Origin: Gp6-AA40 sp963723495
GTDB taxonomy: Bacteria; Acidobacteriota; Vicinamibacteria; Vicinamibacterales; UBA2999
Direction: 5' to 3'
Assembly (NCBI GenBank): GCA_963723495.1
Contig: CAVRQR010000009.1
Location: 310,001-374,000 of the forward strand
DNA length: 64,000 nt
Translations under genes and position numbers: made by a program
Notes under the pieces: model-generated
Databases searched by the model: none
The model's input: the letters and a program-made list of their open reading frames with translations, nothing else
What the model was told of the DNA's origin: nothing
Part shown: in pieces, positions 27,954 through 36,701 of the stretch
Position numbering within the stretch: position 1 is the first letter of the stretch
Layout: the number at the start of each line of letters is the position of its first letter

Positions 27954-28751
27954 CTACCGACCTGCAGGGAGTGTCAGCCCGGCCTTGACGATCGTCGAAG
28001 CCACCTCGGGCGAGGCGAGGAAGCGGAGCAGCGCGCGAGCCGCATCAGGCTGTCTGGCGGCACTGGTGATCGCTCCGGCGAACGTGAATCCGGGCTGGAG
28101 TTCGGCCGGAATCGCACCGACGAAGGTCACACCAGGCACGTGTATGAGCTCGCTGACCTGCTGAAAGCCAATCTCCACCTCGCCACGCGCGACGACCGCG
28201 GCCACTGGTTCGCCGGACGGCGGCCCACGTACCTTTCGGCTCTTGCGTGCCACCTGGTCGGCGACGCCAAGCTTCGCGAAGAGCGTGGTGGAAAGATAGG
28301 TGCCGCTGCCGCTGTCCGAGTAGCCGATGGACTTCGCGGCCAGGAGCGTCCTGCGGAACTCCTCGACGCTGCCGATGTTCGGTATCGCCGCCCCGGCGCG
28401 CACCACCATGCCGATCCGCGACCGGGCCAGATCGACCTTGCTGTCGGCGCGCACGACTCCCCGCGTGGCGAGCTCGTCGGCGGCGCCTCCATCCAGGATC
28501 ACGACGTCCGCGGTCTCGCCGCGCGCGAGGCGAGTGGGAATCGCCTCCGGAGAGTCGCCCATCGATGGGCCGCGCGTCGTAATCAGGCGGTGGCCGCTCG
28601 CGCGCTCGAACGCCGGGCCCACCTCGGCATAGACTCCGTAGAAGCCAGCCGAGATCATGACGTGCACGTCGTCGGCAGACGCCGAGCCCGGGAGCAGCAG
28701 AGCGAGCAGGCCAAGCGTGGCAGACCATCGAGCGAGCGACGGTGCTTTCAT
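27954..28751 (-). CDS. Periplasmic solute-binding protein, ModA-like
   Basis: 265 residues with signal peptide (LGLLALLLPGSASA) and a GAGGG SD. Blocks such as VMISAGFYGVYAEVGPAFER, GETADVVILDGGAADELATR, SKSIG-like AAKSIGYSDSGSGTYLSTTL and FVGAIPAELQ match type 2 periplasmic binding proteins related to molybdate/tungstate ModA. No permease or ATPase is adjacent, so it is an orphan; ligand uncertain. The frame is open upstream to 29003, but only the ATG at 28751 gives a signal peptide. Confidence 0.75.
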   Translation of the reverse strand: MKAPSLARWSATLGLLALLLPGSASADDVHVMISAGFYGVYAEVGPAFERASGHRLITTRGPSMGDSPEAIPTRLARGETADVVILDGGAADELATRGVVRADSKVDLARSRIGMVVRAGAAIPNIGSVEEFRRTLLAAKSIGYSDSGSGTYLSTTLFAKLGVADQVARKSRKVRGPPSGEPVAAVVARGEVEIGFQQVSELIHVPGVTFVGAIPAELQPGFTFAGAITSAARQPDAARALLRFLASPEVASTIVKAGLTLPAGR

Positions 28752-28999
28752 AAGGCCCTCAAATGCGAGCCGACACGATTCTTCAAGGGACGGGAGCGTC
28801 GACCTGGCTGCGCAGTGTAGCTCAGGAGCCCGTGCGCGATAGTCCTCGCTGCTCGCACCGAGCAATCCGTCCCGGCCCGGTTGGGTCAACTGATCGTTAC
28901 CGAAGCGTTTACGAAGCAGCCGCCCGTCTGCCGCAGCGCATCGTAGGCCGGCGAGTCGCGTTAATAAGCATGCTCGTGGATCCACGGACACGGACGAGT

Positions 29000-30598
29000 T
29001 CATGGGACGCGGATAGCCTCGCCTGGCAGCTTGGGAGTGTGGACTGGCAAACGGCGCGCGTGCGTAGCCTGCTCGAAGCTATAACCTAGCGCCAGCAGCC
29101 TGGCTTCACTGAATGCCGGTCCCAGGAAAGACAGCGCTACCGGCAGCTCATCTCCAGTGAAGCCCGCAGGAACGATGAGATCAGGAAAGCCGGTAAGATT
29201 TGCGAGATTCACCGGTGTCGCAGCGGTGCCACCTGGAGGATTCGGTGGCGCTGTGGTGAGCGGCGGACGGGTCGGAAGCGTCGGATACACGAGAGCGTCG
29301 AGTTTCTGAGACACCAGTAGTCCCTCGATGATCGCGCGGACCATCGGAAGCGCGTGGTCCCGAACCGACGTGTAGCGATAGTCGTCGAGACCGCCGGATT
29401 CCGCTTCTCGCTTGAATAACATCCAGCGGTTCGGATTCGGGCCAGCCCCGTCGGGTCGGAGCCCGTTGAACTCCGCCGCGCGCGCGAGTAGCTGGTCGAT
29501 GTCCTTCGGATAACCGGGACCGAGGGTCTTCAAATACTGTGCAATCTGTGCGGTGAACTCTGGGTATCGAATGGCGTTGTAGAACTCTCCCTTCGCGTCG
29601 AGCAGCCACCTTGGCAAACGGACATCCACGGCCGTTGCGCCTGCTCGCCGCATCGTGGTGAGACTGGCCTCGATGGCCCAGTCCACGTCCGGATCCTGAC
29701 CGGTAAAGTCGCGCACCACGCCGATACGCGCTCCATTGAGCGCGTCACCTCTCAGATGCCGGGTGTAGTCGGTCTCGACCCGCCCCTCACTCTTTTGCGT
29801 TGCGCCGTCTGCGGCGTCGACGCCGGTCAATATCCCGAGAGCGACCGCCACGTCGTGAACGTTCCGCGCAAACGGACCGACGGTATCGAAGGTGAGCGCG
29901 AGCGGAACGATGCCGTCTCGGCTGATGAGTCCGTGCGTCGGCTTGAGTCCGACTATTCCGGTTGCCGCGGCGGGATTTCGAATCGATCCACCCGTGTCGG
30001 TGCCCAGGCCAATGACCGCATACGCAGCAGCTACGGAGATCCCGCTGCCACCAGATGACCCAAGTGGCGTGCGTGCCAGGTCGTGCGGGTTCTTCATTTG
30101 ACCGCCGAGCGAGCTTCGGGCAATTCCTGACGCAAACTCCGACATGTTCGCCTTGCCCAAGATGATCGCGCCGGCTTGCCGTAGCCGTTTCACCACGAAA
30201 GCATCGCTTGACGGGATCGAACCCTCGAGCACGATCGATCCGGCAGTCGTCGGCATATCGGCGGTATTGATGTTGTCTTTCAACACCACCGGGATGCCAT
30301 GCAGCGGCGATCGACGGCCCTTGCTCTTGCGCTCGGCGTCCAGTTGGCGGGCCGTGTCGAGGGCCTTGGGATTTATCGTGATGAGAGCGCGCAGTGACGG
30401 GCCTTGACGATCATACGCCCGGATGCGTGCCAGGCACATTTCGACGAGCTGTTCGGATGTCAGCGATCCCGCGTCGAAAGCTGCGTTCACGTCCACCACT
30501 GTTGCCGAGTCCAGGGAGATGGTTCTTGGACCCTGAGCGAGTGCCGTCGGGCCAAGCAGATAGACCAACACGAGCGCAATGAGCGTCAGTCTCTTCAT
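29000..30598 (-). CDS. Secreted amidase (amidase signature family)
   Basis: 532 residues with signal peptide MKRLTLIALVLVYLLGPTAL. The Ser-cisSer-Lys triad is complete: Lys107 (VVLKDNI), Ser182 (PLGSSGGSG) and Ser205 (GTDTGGSIRNPA). The order and length match AS-family amidases related to GatA. Signal peptide and lack of GatB/C indicate an extracytoplasmic catabolic amidase, not tRNA amidotransferase. Substrate amide unknown. The start at 30598 is preferred because it begins the signal peptide. Confidence 0.9.
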   Translation of the reverse strand: MKRLTLIALVLVYLLGPTALAQGPRTISLDSATVVDVNAAFDAGSLTSEQLVEMCLARIRAYDRQGPSLRALITINPKALDTARQLDAERKSKGRRSPLHGIPVVLKDNINTADMPTTAGSIVLEGSIPSSDAFVVKRLRQAGAIILGKANMSEFASGIARSSLGGQMKNPHDLARTPLGSSGGSGISVAAAYAVIGLGTDTGGSIRNPAAATGIVGLKPTHGLISRDGIVPLALTFDTVGPFARNVHDVAVALGILTGVDAADGATQKSEGRVETDYTRHLRGDALNGARIGVVRDFTGQDPDVDWAIEASLTTMRRAGATAVDVRLPRWLLDAKGEFYNAIRYPEFTAQIAQYLKTLGPGYPKDIDQLLARAAEFNGLRPDGAGPNPNRWMLFKREAESGGLDDYRYTSVRDHALPMVRAIIEGLLVSQKLDALVYPTLPTRPPLTTAPPNPPGGTAATPVNLANLTGFPDLIVPAGFTGDELPVALSFLGPAFSEARLLALGYSFEQATHARRLPVHTPKLPGEAIRVP

Positions 30599-30819
30599 AG
30601 GCACGTCCGTCTGGATGTCGTCGTGCTGCGGATGATACGGCATTTCCCGGACCAGACCCATTGCCCGTCCGGTGTCGGTTGTTAGCGTGCCCGCCGGGGA
30701 TTTTCACCGCGCGTTTCTAACCGGGAAGTCCCTGCGGCGTGTATCGCTACGTTGGCGAGACGCCATGATTTCAGTCTCTCTCGGGATCGCATCGAGCTTC
30801 ACCTTTAGGTTAGCCGCCG

Positions 30820-31062
30820 CTAGTTCGACCCAGTCGTCGGCGTTGTCTTGCGCCGCCTCTTCGGACGCACCGAGGCCTCCGCGAGCAGTTGGCGCAGCCG
30901 CTCGCGCGCGGCGTCACGGTTGGCCGACTGCGTCCTGTGCTCGCGGCTGTCGATCACCAGCACGCCACGGCCCGTCATTCGGCCGCCGGCCAGCGTCGCA
31001 AGCCTCTGCTTGACGTGGGCGGGCAGGGAGGATCTCGCGGCGTGCATTTGGCAGAGGACGTC
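30820..31062 (-). pseudogene. arfB: 5'-truncated peptidyl-tRNA hydrolase ArfB remnant
   Basis: About 80 codons match the C-terminal half of ArfB/YaeJ: SSLPAHVKQRLATLAGGRMT, VLVIDSREHRTQSANRDAAR, ERLRQLLAEASVRPKRRRKT. ArfB rescues stalled ribosomes, using an N-terminal GGQ loop. No GGQ-containing sequence exists upstream in any frame; the homology begins only about 60 bases downstream of the neighbouring hydrolase stop. The catalytic half is therefore deleted and the remnant should be inactive. Confidence 0.7.
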
Positions 31063-31119
31063 TGGCGCAACGGCTCAAGCCGATGTTTGGCGCCCGCAAT
31101 TCCTTGTCTTGTAATTCGC

Positions 31120-32121
31120 TCACACGAGAAAACGCTCGAACGCTTCGAGAATCACGTCAGGGGCCTCCTCCGCCGGATAGTGACCACTCTCGACCGCGCC
31201 TCCCGTCACAATGCTCGCAGCCTCGCGCCAGATCGTCAGTACATCCCCGTACAGTTGCCCAACGTTGCTACGGCGCCCCCACAGCACCAAGGTCGGCGGA
31301 CCAATCTTTCGGCCAGCCCGGTGATCGGCTTCGTCGTGTTCGAGGTCGATACCCGCTGCTGCTCGGTAGTCTTCGCATGACCCATGGATCGTCTTGGGTG
31401 TGAAGCAGCGGACGTACTCGGCGAGGGCCCGGTCATCAAAAAATGCGGGCTTGCCGGTGCGGCTCAGATGCCGCAGCACGAACTCGCGGGGCGGTATCGC
31501 GGCGATCATGCGCTCGAACAGATCGTCCGGTTGGGCCATGAAGGACCAGTGCCACGCGCTGAGTGCCCATTCGCGCGACGTGTGTTCCCACACGTGGCGG
31601 GTAGGGACAATGTCGAGCAACGCCACCTTGCGAACGCGATCAGGGTGGTCTAGCGCCAGTCGATGGGCCGTCCGCGCGCCTCGGTCGTGACCGGCCAGAA
31701 AGAACCGGTCGTGGCCGAGTGCGGCCATGACCTCGACCTGATCCTGGGCCATAGCCCGGAATGAGTAGTTGACGTGGTTGGCCCCCCCATCAACGGGACC
31801 GATGCTGTCGCCATAACCTCGGAGGTCCGCCGCGACGACGTGGAATCGCTTCGCTAAGCGGCCGGCCACTTTGTGCCAAGAGGCGTGTGTGAGCGGGTTG
31901 CCATGCAACAACAGGAGCGGCGGACCGTCTCCCCCGTGCCTGAGGAAGATGTCTGCGCCGCGGGTGCGAACCCACCTACCTTCAAATCCGTCGAACAAGC
32001 CAGCATCGGGCGGAAGCGCACGCGTTCCGATCTGCGCAGTGACCTCCCGAAACTGAGCGGCGAATTGCGCTCCGAAGGTGGCCGCCGAGGCAGTCATGAA
32101 ATGCCTGCGGTCAAGTTTCAT
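31120..32121 (-). CDS. Haloacetate (fluoroacetate) dehalogenase-like alpha/beta hydrolase, exported
   Basis: 333 residues from MKLDRRHFMTASAATFG, AGGAG SD. The Tat-like RRHFM and hydrophobic stretch suggest export. Nucleophile Asp146 with Arg147 and Arg150 (GHDRGAR), His191-Trp192 (SAWHWSF), Tyr252 (CEDYRAA) and His314 (SGHYPAEE) line up with Asp110, Arg111, Arg114, His155, Trp156, Tyr219 and His280 of the studied fluoroacetate dehalogenase from Rhodopseudomonas palustris. The whole carboxylate- and halide-binding set is thus present. Dehalogenation is a strong prediction; defluorination is only possible. An ArfB remnant follows. Confidence 0.82.
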   Translation of the reverse strand: MKLDRRHFMTASAATFGAQFAAQFREVTAQIGTRALPPDAGLFDGFEGRWVRTRGADIFLRHGGDGPPLLLLHGNPLTHASWHKVAGRLAKRFHVVAADLRGYGDSIGPVDGGANHVNYSFRAMAQDQVEVMAALGHDRFFLAGHDRGARTAHRLALDHPDRVRKVALLDIVPTRHVWEHTSREWALSAWHWSFMAQPDDLFERMIAAIPPREFVLRHLSRTGKPAFFDDRALAEYVRCFTPKTIHGSCEDYRAAAGIDLEHDEADHRAGRKIGPPTLVLWGRRSNVGQLYGDVLTIWREAASIVTGGAVESGHYPAEEAPDVILEAFERFLV

Positions 32122-32303
32122 AGGTTTCTCCTGAGTCCGTCGACCAGGCATGAGTGGCTAACTACTCTTGGAGTAGCCGTCAGCACCGCTTTCGCAGCCA
32201 TTGACGACTGCTATGACGGCAATCCTAAGCGCAAGCGCACTATTCGACTGGGCGACGAACTGCAACGGTTCGTCCGATCCGGGTTTTGTTACAGGCTCTT
32301 AGA

Positions 32304-33899
32304 TCAGCGTCCGTCCGGCAGCGCGAACGCAATGACGGCCCCACCCGAGGCGACCACGACGTACTGCTTGCCGTTGTGCATGAAGGTCATTGGACCGGCG
32401 CGCAGACCCGCCCCGGTTTGCAGTCGCCACAGATTCTTGCCGCTCGCGGCGTCGAATGCCATCACATTGCCGTCCTCTTCACCAGCGAACACAAGGCCCG
32501 ACGCCGTGCTCAAGGTCCCACCCATGGAAGGCTTCGGGTACTTGAACTCCCAGCGGACGAGTCCCGATACCGGGTCGATCGCACGCAGGGCGCCGTAGCC
32601 GGGTTCGCCTGGAATGGTCTCGACGGCGCCGCCCCAATAGACGTGTCCCGGCAGGAACTGCTGGGGAAACGCATAGAACTTCGCACACACCTCGCGGGTC
32701 GTGACGTAGAACAGCCCGGTGCCCGGGTTGAAGGAAGGTGACATCCAGTTGGTGCCGCCACCGACGTCGGGACAGGTGATGGTTCCTTCCGGGCCGATGC
32801 GGTTGGCCTCGAGCAGAATGGGCTTGCCGTCCCGTCCGACTTCCTGCGCCCACGTCGTTTTGACAAATGGACGGGCACGAAGGAGCTCGCCGTTGGTGCG
32901 GTCGAGCGTGTAGAAGAAGCCGTTCCGGTTCGCCGTCATCAGCACCTTGCGCGGCGCGCCGTTGATCGTCAGGTCCGCGAGGATCGGCACCTGCACCGCA
33001 TCCCAGTCGTGCACATCGTGCGGGGTGAACTGATAGTGCCAGCGCAATGTGCCGGTGTCGACGTCGAGCGCGACGACCGAATCGGTGTACAGGTTGTCTC
33101 CGAGGCGAACGTCGCCGAACGAGTCGGGCGCGGGGTTGCCGGTTCCCCAGTACACGAGGTTGAGCGACGGATCGTAGGCTCCGGTCACCCATGTCGAGCC
33201 GCCGCCGCGCTGCCACGAGTCGCCCGACCATGTGTTGCCACCGGGCTGCCCGGGCTCGGGTACGGTCCAGAACCGCCAGGCCTTCTTACCGGTGGTCGCG
33301 TCGAACGCGTCGATGAAGCCGCGGATGCCGTACTCGGCCCCAGCAATCCCGACGATCACCTTGTCCTTGACGATGAGCGGCGCGACGGTGGCGGTGTAGC
33401 TCTTGGTGTGATCGTCGATCTCCACATCGAACAGCACGTTTCCAGTTCTGGCGTCGAGGGCGACGAGATGCGCGTCGAGCGTCGTCATGTAGAGGCGATC
33501 GCCGCGGATGGCGAAGCCGCGGTTGACGCGCCCGCAGCAGATGTTCAGACGCTCGGGCAACTGCCGGCGGTAGCGCCAGATTTGACGACCCGTTCTCGCG
33601 TCGAGGGCCCAGGCGTAGTTGTCGGGGCCGGTGAGATACATGATGCCGTCGACGACGAGCGGCGTCGCTTCGAGCCGGCCCGGAACGCCGGTCTGAAACA
33701 TCCACTGCACGGCGAGCCGTCCGACGTTGGCCGGCGTGATTTGCGTCAGCGGGCTGTGACGCTGCGCGCTGTCATCGCCAGAATAGGTGGTCCACTGGTT
33801 CCCGTCCGGCCGTTGCTGCGCTATGACGCCGGAGAGACCGGCGCTCATCAGACAGGCGAGCACGGCACAGAACACTGCGCGAGAAATTGTGCGTCTCAT
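32304..33899 (-). CDS. PQQ-dependent alcohol dehydrogenase, predicted lanthanide type
   Basis: 531 residues, signal peptide ending VIAQ. Eight-bladed quinoprotein of the methanol/ethanol family with the vicinal disulfide Cys121-Cys122 (LNICCGRVNRG). Metal ligands Glu189 (GAEYG), Asn255 (GTGNPAPD) and catalytic Asp298 are present, and Asp300 (HDVHDWDAV) gives the extra Asp that marks lanthanide-dependent enzymes such as XoxF and PedH; calcium enzymes have Ala or Ser there. No own heme domain: electrons should go to the cytochrome encoded 2 bases upstream (33902). Substrate alcohol unknown. Confidence 0.88.
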   Translation of the reverse strand: MRRTISRAVFCAVLACLMSAGLSGVIAQQRPDGNQWTTYSGDDSAQRHSPLTQITPANVGRLAVQWMFQTGVPGRLEATPLVVDGIMYLTGPDNYAWALDARTGRQIWRYRRQLPERLNICCGRVNRGFAIRGDRLYMTTLDAHLVALDARTGNVLFDVEIDDHTKSYTATVAPLIVKDKVIVGIAGAEYGIRGFIDAFDATTGKKAWRFWTVPEPGQPGGNTWSGDSWQRGGGSTWVTGAYDPSLNLVYWGTGNPAPDSFGDVRLGDNLYTDSVVALDVDTGTLRWHYQFTPHDVHDWDAVQVPILADLTINGAPRKVLMTANRNGFFYTLDRTNGELLRARPFVKTTWAQEVGRDGKPILLEANRIGPEGTITCPDVGGGTNWMSPSFNPGTGLFYVTTREVCAKFYAFPQQFLPGHVYWGGAVETIPGEPGYGALRAIDPVSGLVRWEFKYPKPSMGGTLSTASGLVFAGEEDGNVMAFDAASGKNLWRLQTGAGLRAGPMTFMHNGKQYVVVASGGAVIAFALPDGR

Positions 33900-33901
33900 G
33901 A

Positions 33902-34687
33902 CTACAAAGACCTGAGATAGCGAATCACATCGTCGAGCTCGGCGTCGGTCAAGCGGTCGGGACCGTAGTCGGGCATGAGTGACTGAGGTTCACGGACGAC
34001 CTCTCGCAGGTCGCTATGGTCGAAGGAGAGAATTCGCTCGTTCGTGTCCATGATCTGCAGCGAGAACGGGTCCTCGTTCTTGCGCACGCCCCTGGTGCGG
34101 CGACCGTCGCGCGCGACGACGGTGACGGGCCAGTATCCGTCGGTGAAGGAGCCGCTCGGGGTGCGGATCTCCTTGATCAATGCCGTTCGCGAACGTGTCG
34201 TGCCGATCCGCGAGAGGTCGGGGCCCAATCGTCCGCCACGGCCACGAACCATGTGGCACTGCCCGCACGTGGCCTTTCCCCAGAACAGCGTCTCGCCGTT
34301 CGCGGCGTTGCCGCGGGCGTCCTCCTCCGAGGCTGGCCCGCTCAGGGTCCGGAGATACGCGATGACGGCCCAGACCTGATCCGGGGTCGCGTCCGCGAAC
34401 TGCGCACCGGGCATATCCGTTCCGGGAATGCCCTGCATGATGGTCCGGAACAGCTGCCCATCGCCGCCGCCGCGGGTCCATTGACCGGTTGTGAGATCAG
34501 GCCCTCGCAGCCCCTTTGCGTTGAGACCGTGGCAGCTGGCGCAGGAGAGTCGGAAGAGTTGCTGGCCCTGGTCGATCGCTTGCGCGTTGCCCTGGAGAGG
34601 ATTGGTGGGCTCACCTTGCTGCGCAAGTGACACACCTGAAGCCAGGACAACGACGAGCGCCGCCGCCAACCAGGTCACCTTGCGCAT
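33902..34687 (-). CDS. Diheme c-type cytochrome, partner of the PQQ dehydrogenase
   Basis: 261 residues with signal peptide (about 1-22) and GAGAGGA SD. Two heme sites: CASCH (Cys49, Cys52, His53) and CGQCH (Cys141, Cys144, His145). The C-terminal segment (SLQIMDTNERILSF, SLMPDYGPDRLTDAELDDVI) is like cytochrome domains fused to or paired with quinoproteins. It is immediately followed by the PQQ dehydrogenase gene on the same strand, so it is the probable electron acceptor. Confidence 0.88.
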   Translation of the reverse strand: MRKVTWLAAALVVVLASGVSLAQQGEPTNPLQGNAQAIDQGQQLFRLSCASCHGLNAKGLRGPDLTTGQWTRGGGDGQLFRTIMQGIPGTDMPGAQFADATPDQVWAVIAYLRTLSGPASEEDARGNAANGETLFWGKATCGQCHMVRGRGGRLGPDLSRIGTTRSRTALIKEIRTPSGSFTDGYWPVTVVARDGRRTRGVRKNEDPFSLQIMDTNERILSFDHSDLREVVREPQSLMPDYGPDRLTDAELDDVIRYLRSL

Positions 34688-34810
34688 GGCGTCCTCTCTG
34701 CTGCAGCCGTGTGTGCGCTGTGGAGAGGGGGAAGGATATCACTGCCGGGTCCAAACAGGACCCGGCGCGCGGAGACGTTCGGATACGATCGGCGGCACCA
34801 ATCGAGTGAC

Positions 34811-35194
34811 ATGTCCAGACCGGACCAGCGAGTAGCCGCCTTCACGTTCTGGGTCCTCGTCTTCTACGCGCCGATCGAGACGTGGGCGTCGTGGCCGGAA
34901 CTGTACTCGCCCTACTATCTCGTCGACTTCATCGCCATGGTGTTGCTCACAGTTGGCGTCGTGCGATCGCGTCAGGGACACGCGTTGGCCGCGCTCGGTT
35001 TTCTGGCTGGCGGGTGGGGCTGGCTGGGCGCGAACGGATGGAGGGCGACCGCCGATCGATTCGATCTACTGGCCGAAGGTGGCAGCCTCGAGCTCGGAGC
35101 GGCCGAGATGTGCTTCGTCGTGTGTGGCACGGTCGCATCGATTGTTGGCCTGGCGTGGTCGCTGCACGCGATCGCGCGCGTGTCACGTCAATGA
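34811..35194 (+). CDS. Small integral membrane protein
   Basis: 127 residues, about four hydrophobic helices (FTFWVLVFYAPIETWASW, YLVDFIAMVLLTVGVV, ALAALGFLAGGWGWLGANGW, VVCGTVASIVGLAWSLHAIA). No catalytic motif and no family I recognise. It is divergent from the cytochrome gene and convergent with the zinc dehydrogenase. Confidence 0.6.
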   Translation: MSRPDQRVAAFTFWVLVFYAPIETWASWPELYSPYYLVDFIAMVLLTVGVVRSRQGHALAALGFLAGGWGWLGANGWRATADRFDLLAEGGSLELGAAEMCFVVCGTVASIVGLAWSLHAIARVSRQ

Positions 35195-35198
35195 CCGA

Positions 35199-35276
35199 AC
35201 CCGCACCCCGAACCCGAACCCAGCACCGAACCTGAACGTGAACACGAACCGAGAAGCGAGAACCGAGAAGTGAGAA
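35199..35276. repeat. Class C/D repeat (GAACC, GAGAAC units) between convergent genes
   Basis: CCGAACCCGAACCC, CCGAACCTGAACGTGAAC and then GAGAAGCGAGAACCGAGAAG fill the whole gap between two convergent genes. It could serve both as a transcript end. Confidence 0.6.
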
Positions 35277-36671
35277 CTACGCTGTCATGATCGCTGTCAC
35301 CGTCGTGCGATAGGCGACTTCTTCGTAGGCGCCAAGCATGTCCTGTAGCGGCACGACGCGCGTAACCAGCGCCTTGGCGTCGTACTGGCCGCTGTCGAGC
35401 ATCGCCACGAATCGAGGGATGTCGCGCATCGGGTTGGCGCCGCCGGCCTGACCGCCGGAGTGTGTGATGCCGCCAATCGCAAACAAGAAAGCTGGCAGCG
35501 CGATGGTGCCGCGGACGAGCCCTGTCGTGACGACGTGGCCGCCGGCGTTGCACATTTGATACGCCTGCTGCATCGGCAGGATGCCTGACGGATCCGGGCT
35601 GGCCTCGAGCTTGGGCCGAACGAACTCGGCGCCCGCAGCCTCGACGACGAAATCGGCGCCTGCGCCGCTCCGCCGCCCTCCCGAGTCGCGTCCACCGCTC
35701 CACGGACGATTCGTCGGTCCACTGGAGAGGCTGCGCACGCGCTCGATGATCGTGTCGCCTTCGACGTTGGGATCGAGCACGTGCGTCGCGCCGACCTTCA
35801 TGGCCAGCTCGCGGCGGACTCTGATTGGATCGATGGCGATGATCGTCGATGCGCCGGCGATTTTCGCTCCCTGGACCGCGCTGAGGCCGAGCGGACCGCA
35901 CCCGACGACGGCGACAGTCGATCCCGGCGCCACCACACCAAGCGTTCCCGATGTGGTCGCGCCGAGTCCTGCCACGCTCACGCAACTGAGGACCATGCCC
36001 AGGTCCACGGCGCTGGCCTTCGTGACGACCGGCACCACCCACTCTTCCGGGGTGATCATCAGCTCGGCAAGCCCGCCGATATGCGAGTTCGAGTACACGG
36101 GAGTGCCATCAGGCAGGTCGGCCACCGGCGCAAGATCACCGGCGAGGTTCCGCCCGAGCAATTGGCACACGTCCGCGCGTCCGCGCAGGCAGTGATAACA
36201 GGAGCCACATTGCGGCGTGCCCGACACGCAGACACGATCGCCGACCTGGACGCGCCGTACTTCGGGGCCGACCGCCTCGACGACGCCCACGCCGCCGTGG
36301 CCCTGGATGAGCGCCATGTCGTTGGTGTTGGCACCGGTGAGGCCCGCGTTCACGGGTGTGGCCGCACCGCCGGATGGCGGCGCCGGCTGAATGCCCAGGA
36401 CCGCGCCGACGTTGGAGTAGCAGAGATTGCACGACTCGGTCCGGACGACGACCTGCCGCCCGGTGACCGGCCGCAGCCGTACCTCCTGCAGCGTCGTGCG
36501 GCCACGGCCCGTGCCCCGCGAGATCCATGCTCGGAACGTCCGCGCGGTCACGACCGCTGGCGCCTGTCCAAAGAGCGAGCTGCCCTGAGCGATGAGTGTC
36601 GCGCTGGCCGCCGCAGCTGCGCCTTTCTTGAACAGCCGGCGACGAGAGAGCGAGCCGTTGCTGGTCTTCAT
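35277..36671 (-). CDS. Tat-exported zinc-dependent alcohol dehydrogenase (MDR family)
   Basis: 464 residues. The N-terminus SRRRLFKKGAAAAASATLIA is a classic Tat signal. The mature part is a medium-chain dehydrogenase: catalytic zinc ligands in SCNLCYSNVG and GHGGVGVVEAVG, structural zinc cysteines in CGSCYHCLRGRADVC, and a Rossmann segment VAVVGCGPLGLSAVQGAKIA ending in IAIDP, suggesting NAD. Tat export fits folding and cofactor loading before translocation. A Ser/Gly/Arg-rich insert (about 318-345) is unusual. GAGGGA SD. Divergent from the propeller gene at 36702. Confidence 0.85.
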   Translation of the reverse strand: MKTSNGSLSRRRLFKKGAAAAASATLIAQGSSLFGQAPAVVTARTFRAWISRGTGRGRTTLQEVRLRPVTGRQVVVRTESCNLCYSNVGAVLGIQPAPPSGGAATPVNAGLTGANTNDMALIQGHGGVGVVEAVGPEVRRVQVGDRVCVSGTPQCGSCYHCLRGRADVCQLLGRNLAGDLAPVADLPDGTPVYSNSHIGGLAELMITPEEWVVPVVTKASAVDLGMVLSCVSVAGLGATTSGTLGVVAPGSTVAVVGCGPLGLSAVQGAKIAGASTIIAIDPIRVRRELAMKVGATHVLDPNVEGDTIIERVRSLSSGPTNRPWSGGRDSGGRRSGAGADFVVEAAGAEFVRPKLEASPDPSGILPMQQAYQMCNAGGHVVTTGLVRGTIALPAFLFAIGGITHSGGQAGGANPMRDIPRFVAMLDSGQYDAKALVTRVVPLQDMLGAYEEVAYRTTVTAIMTA

Positions 36672-36701
36672 CGAAGTCCCTCGACTTGCGCCACTATATA
36701 C

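Noticed and set aside
28752..28999. N-terminal extension of the ModA-like protein
   Set aside because: The frame is open, but the ATG at 28751 carries the SD and signal peptide; upstream codons look non-coding.
35781..36701. Upstream extension of the PQQ-like propeller frame
   Set aside because: It runs antisense through the zinc dehydrogenase, while a signal peptide starts at 36702/36708.
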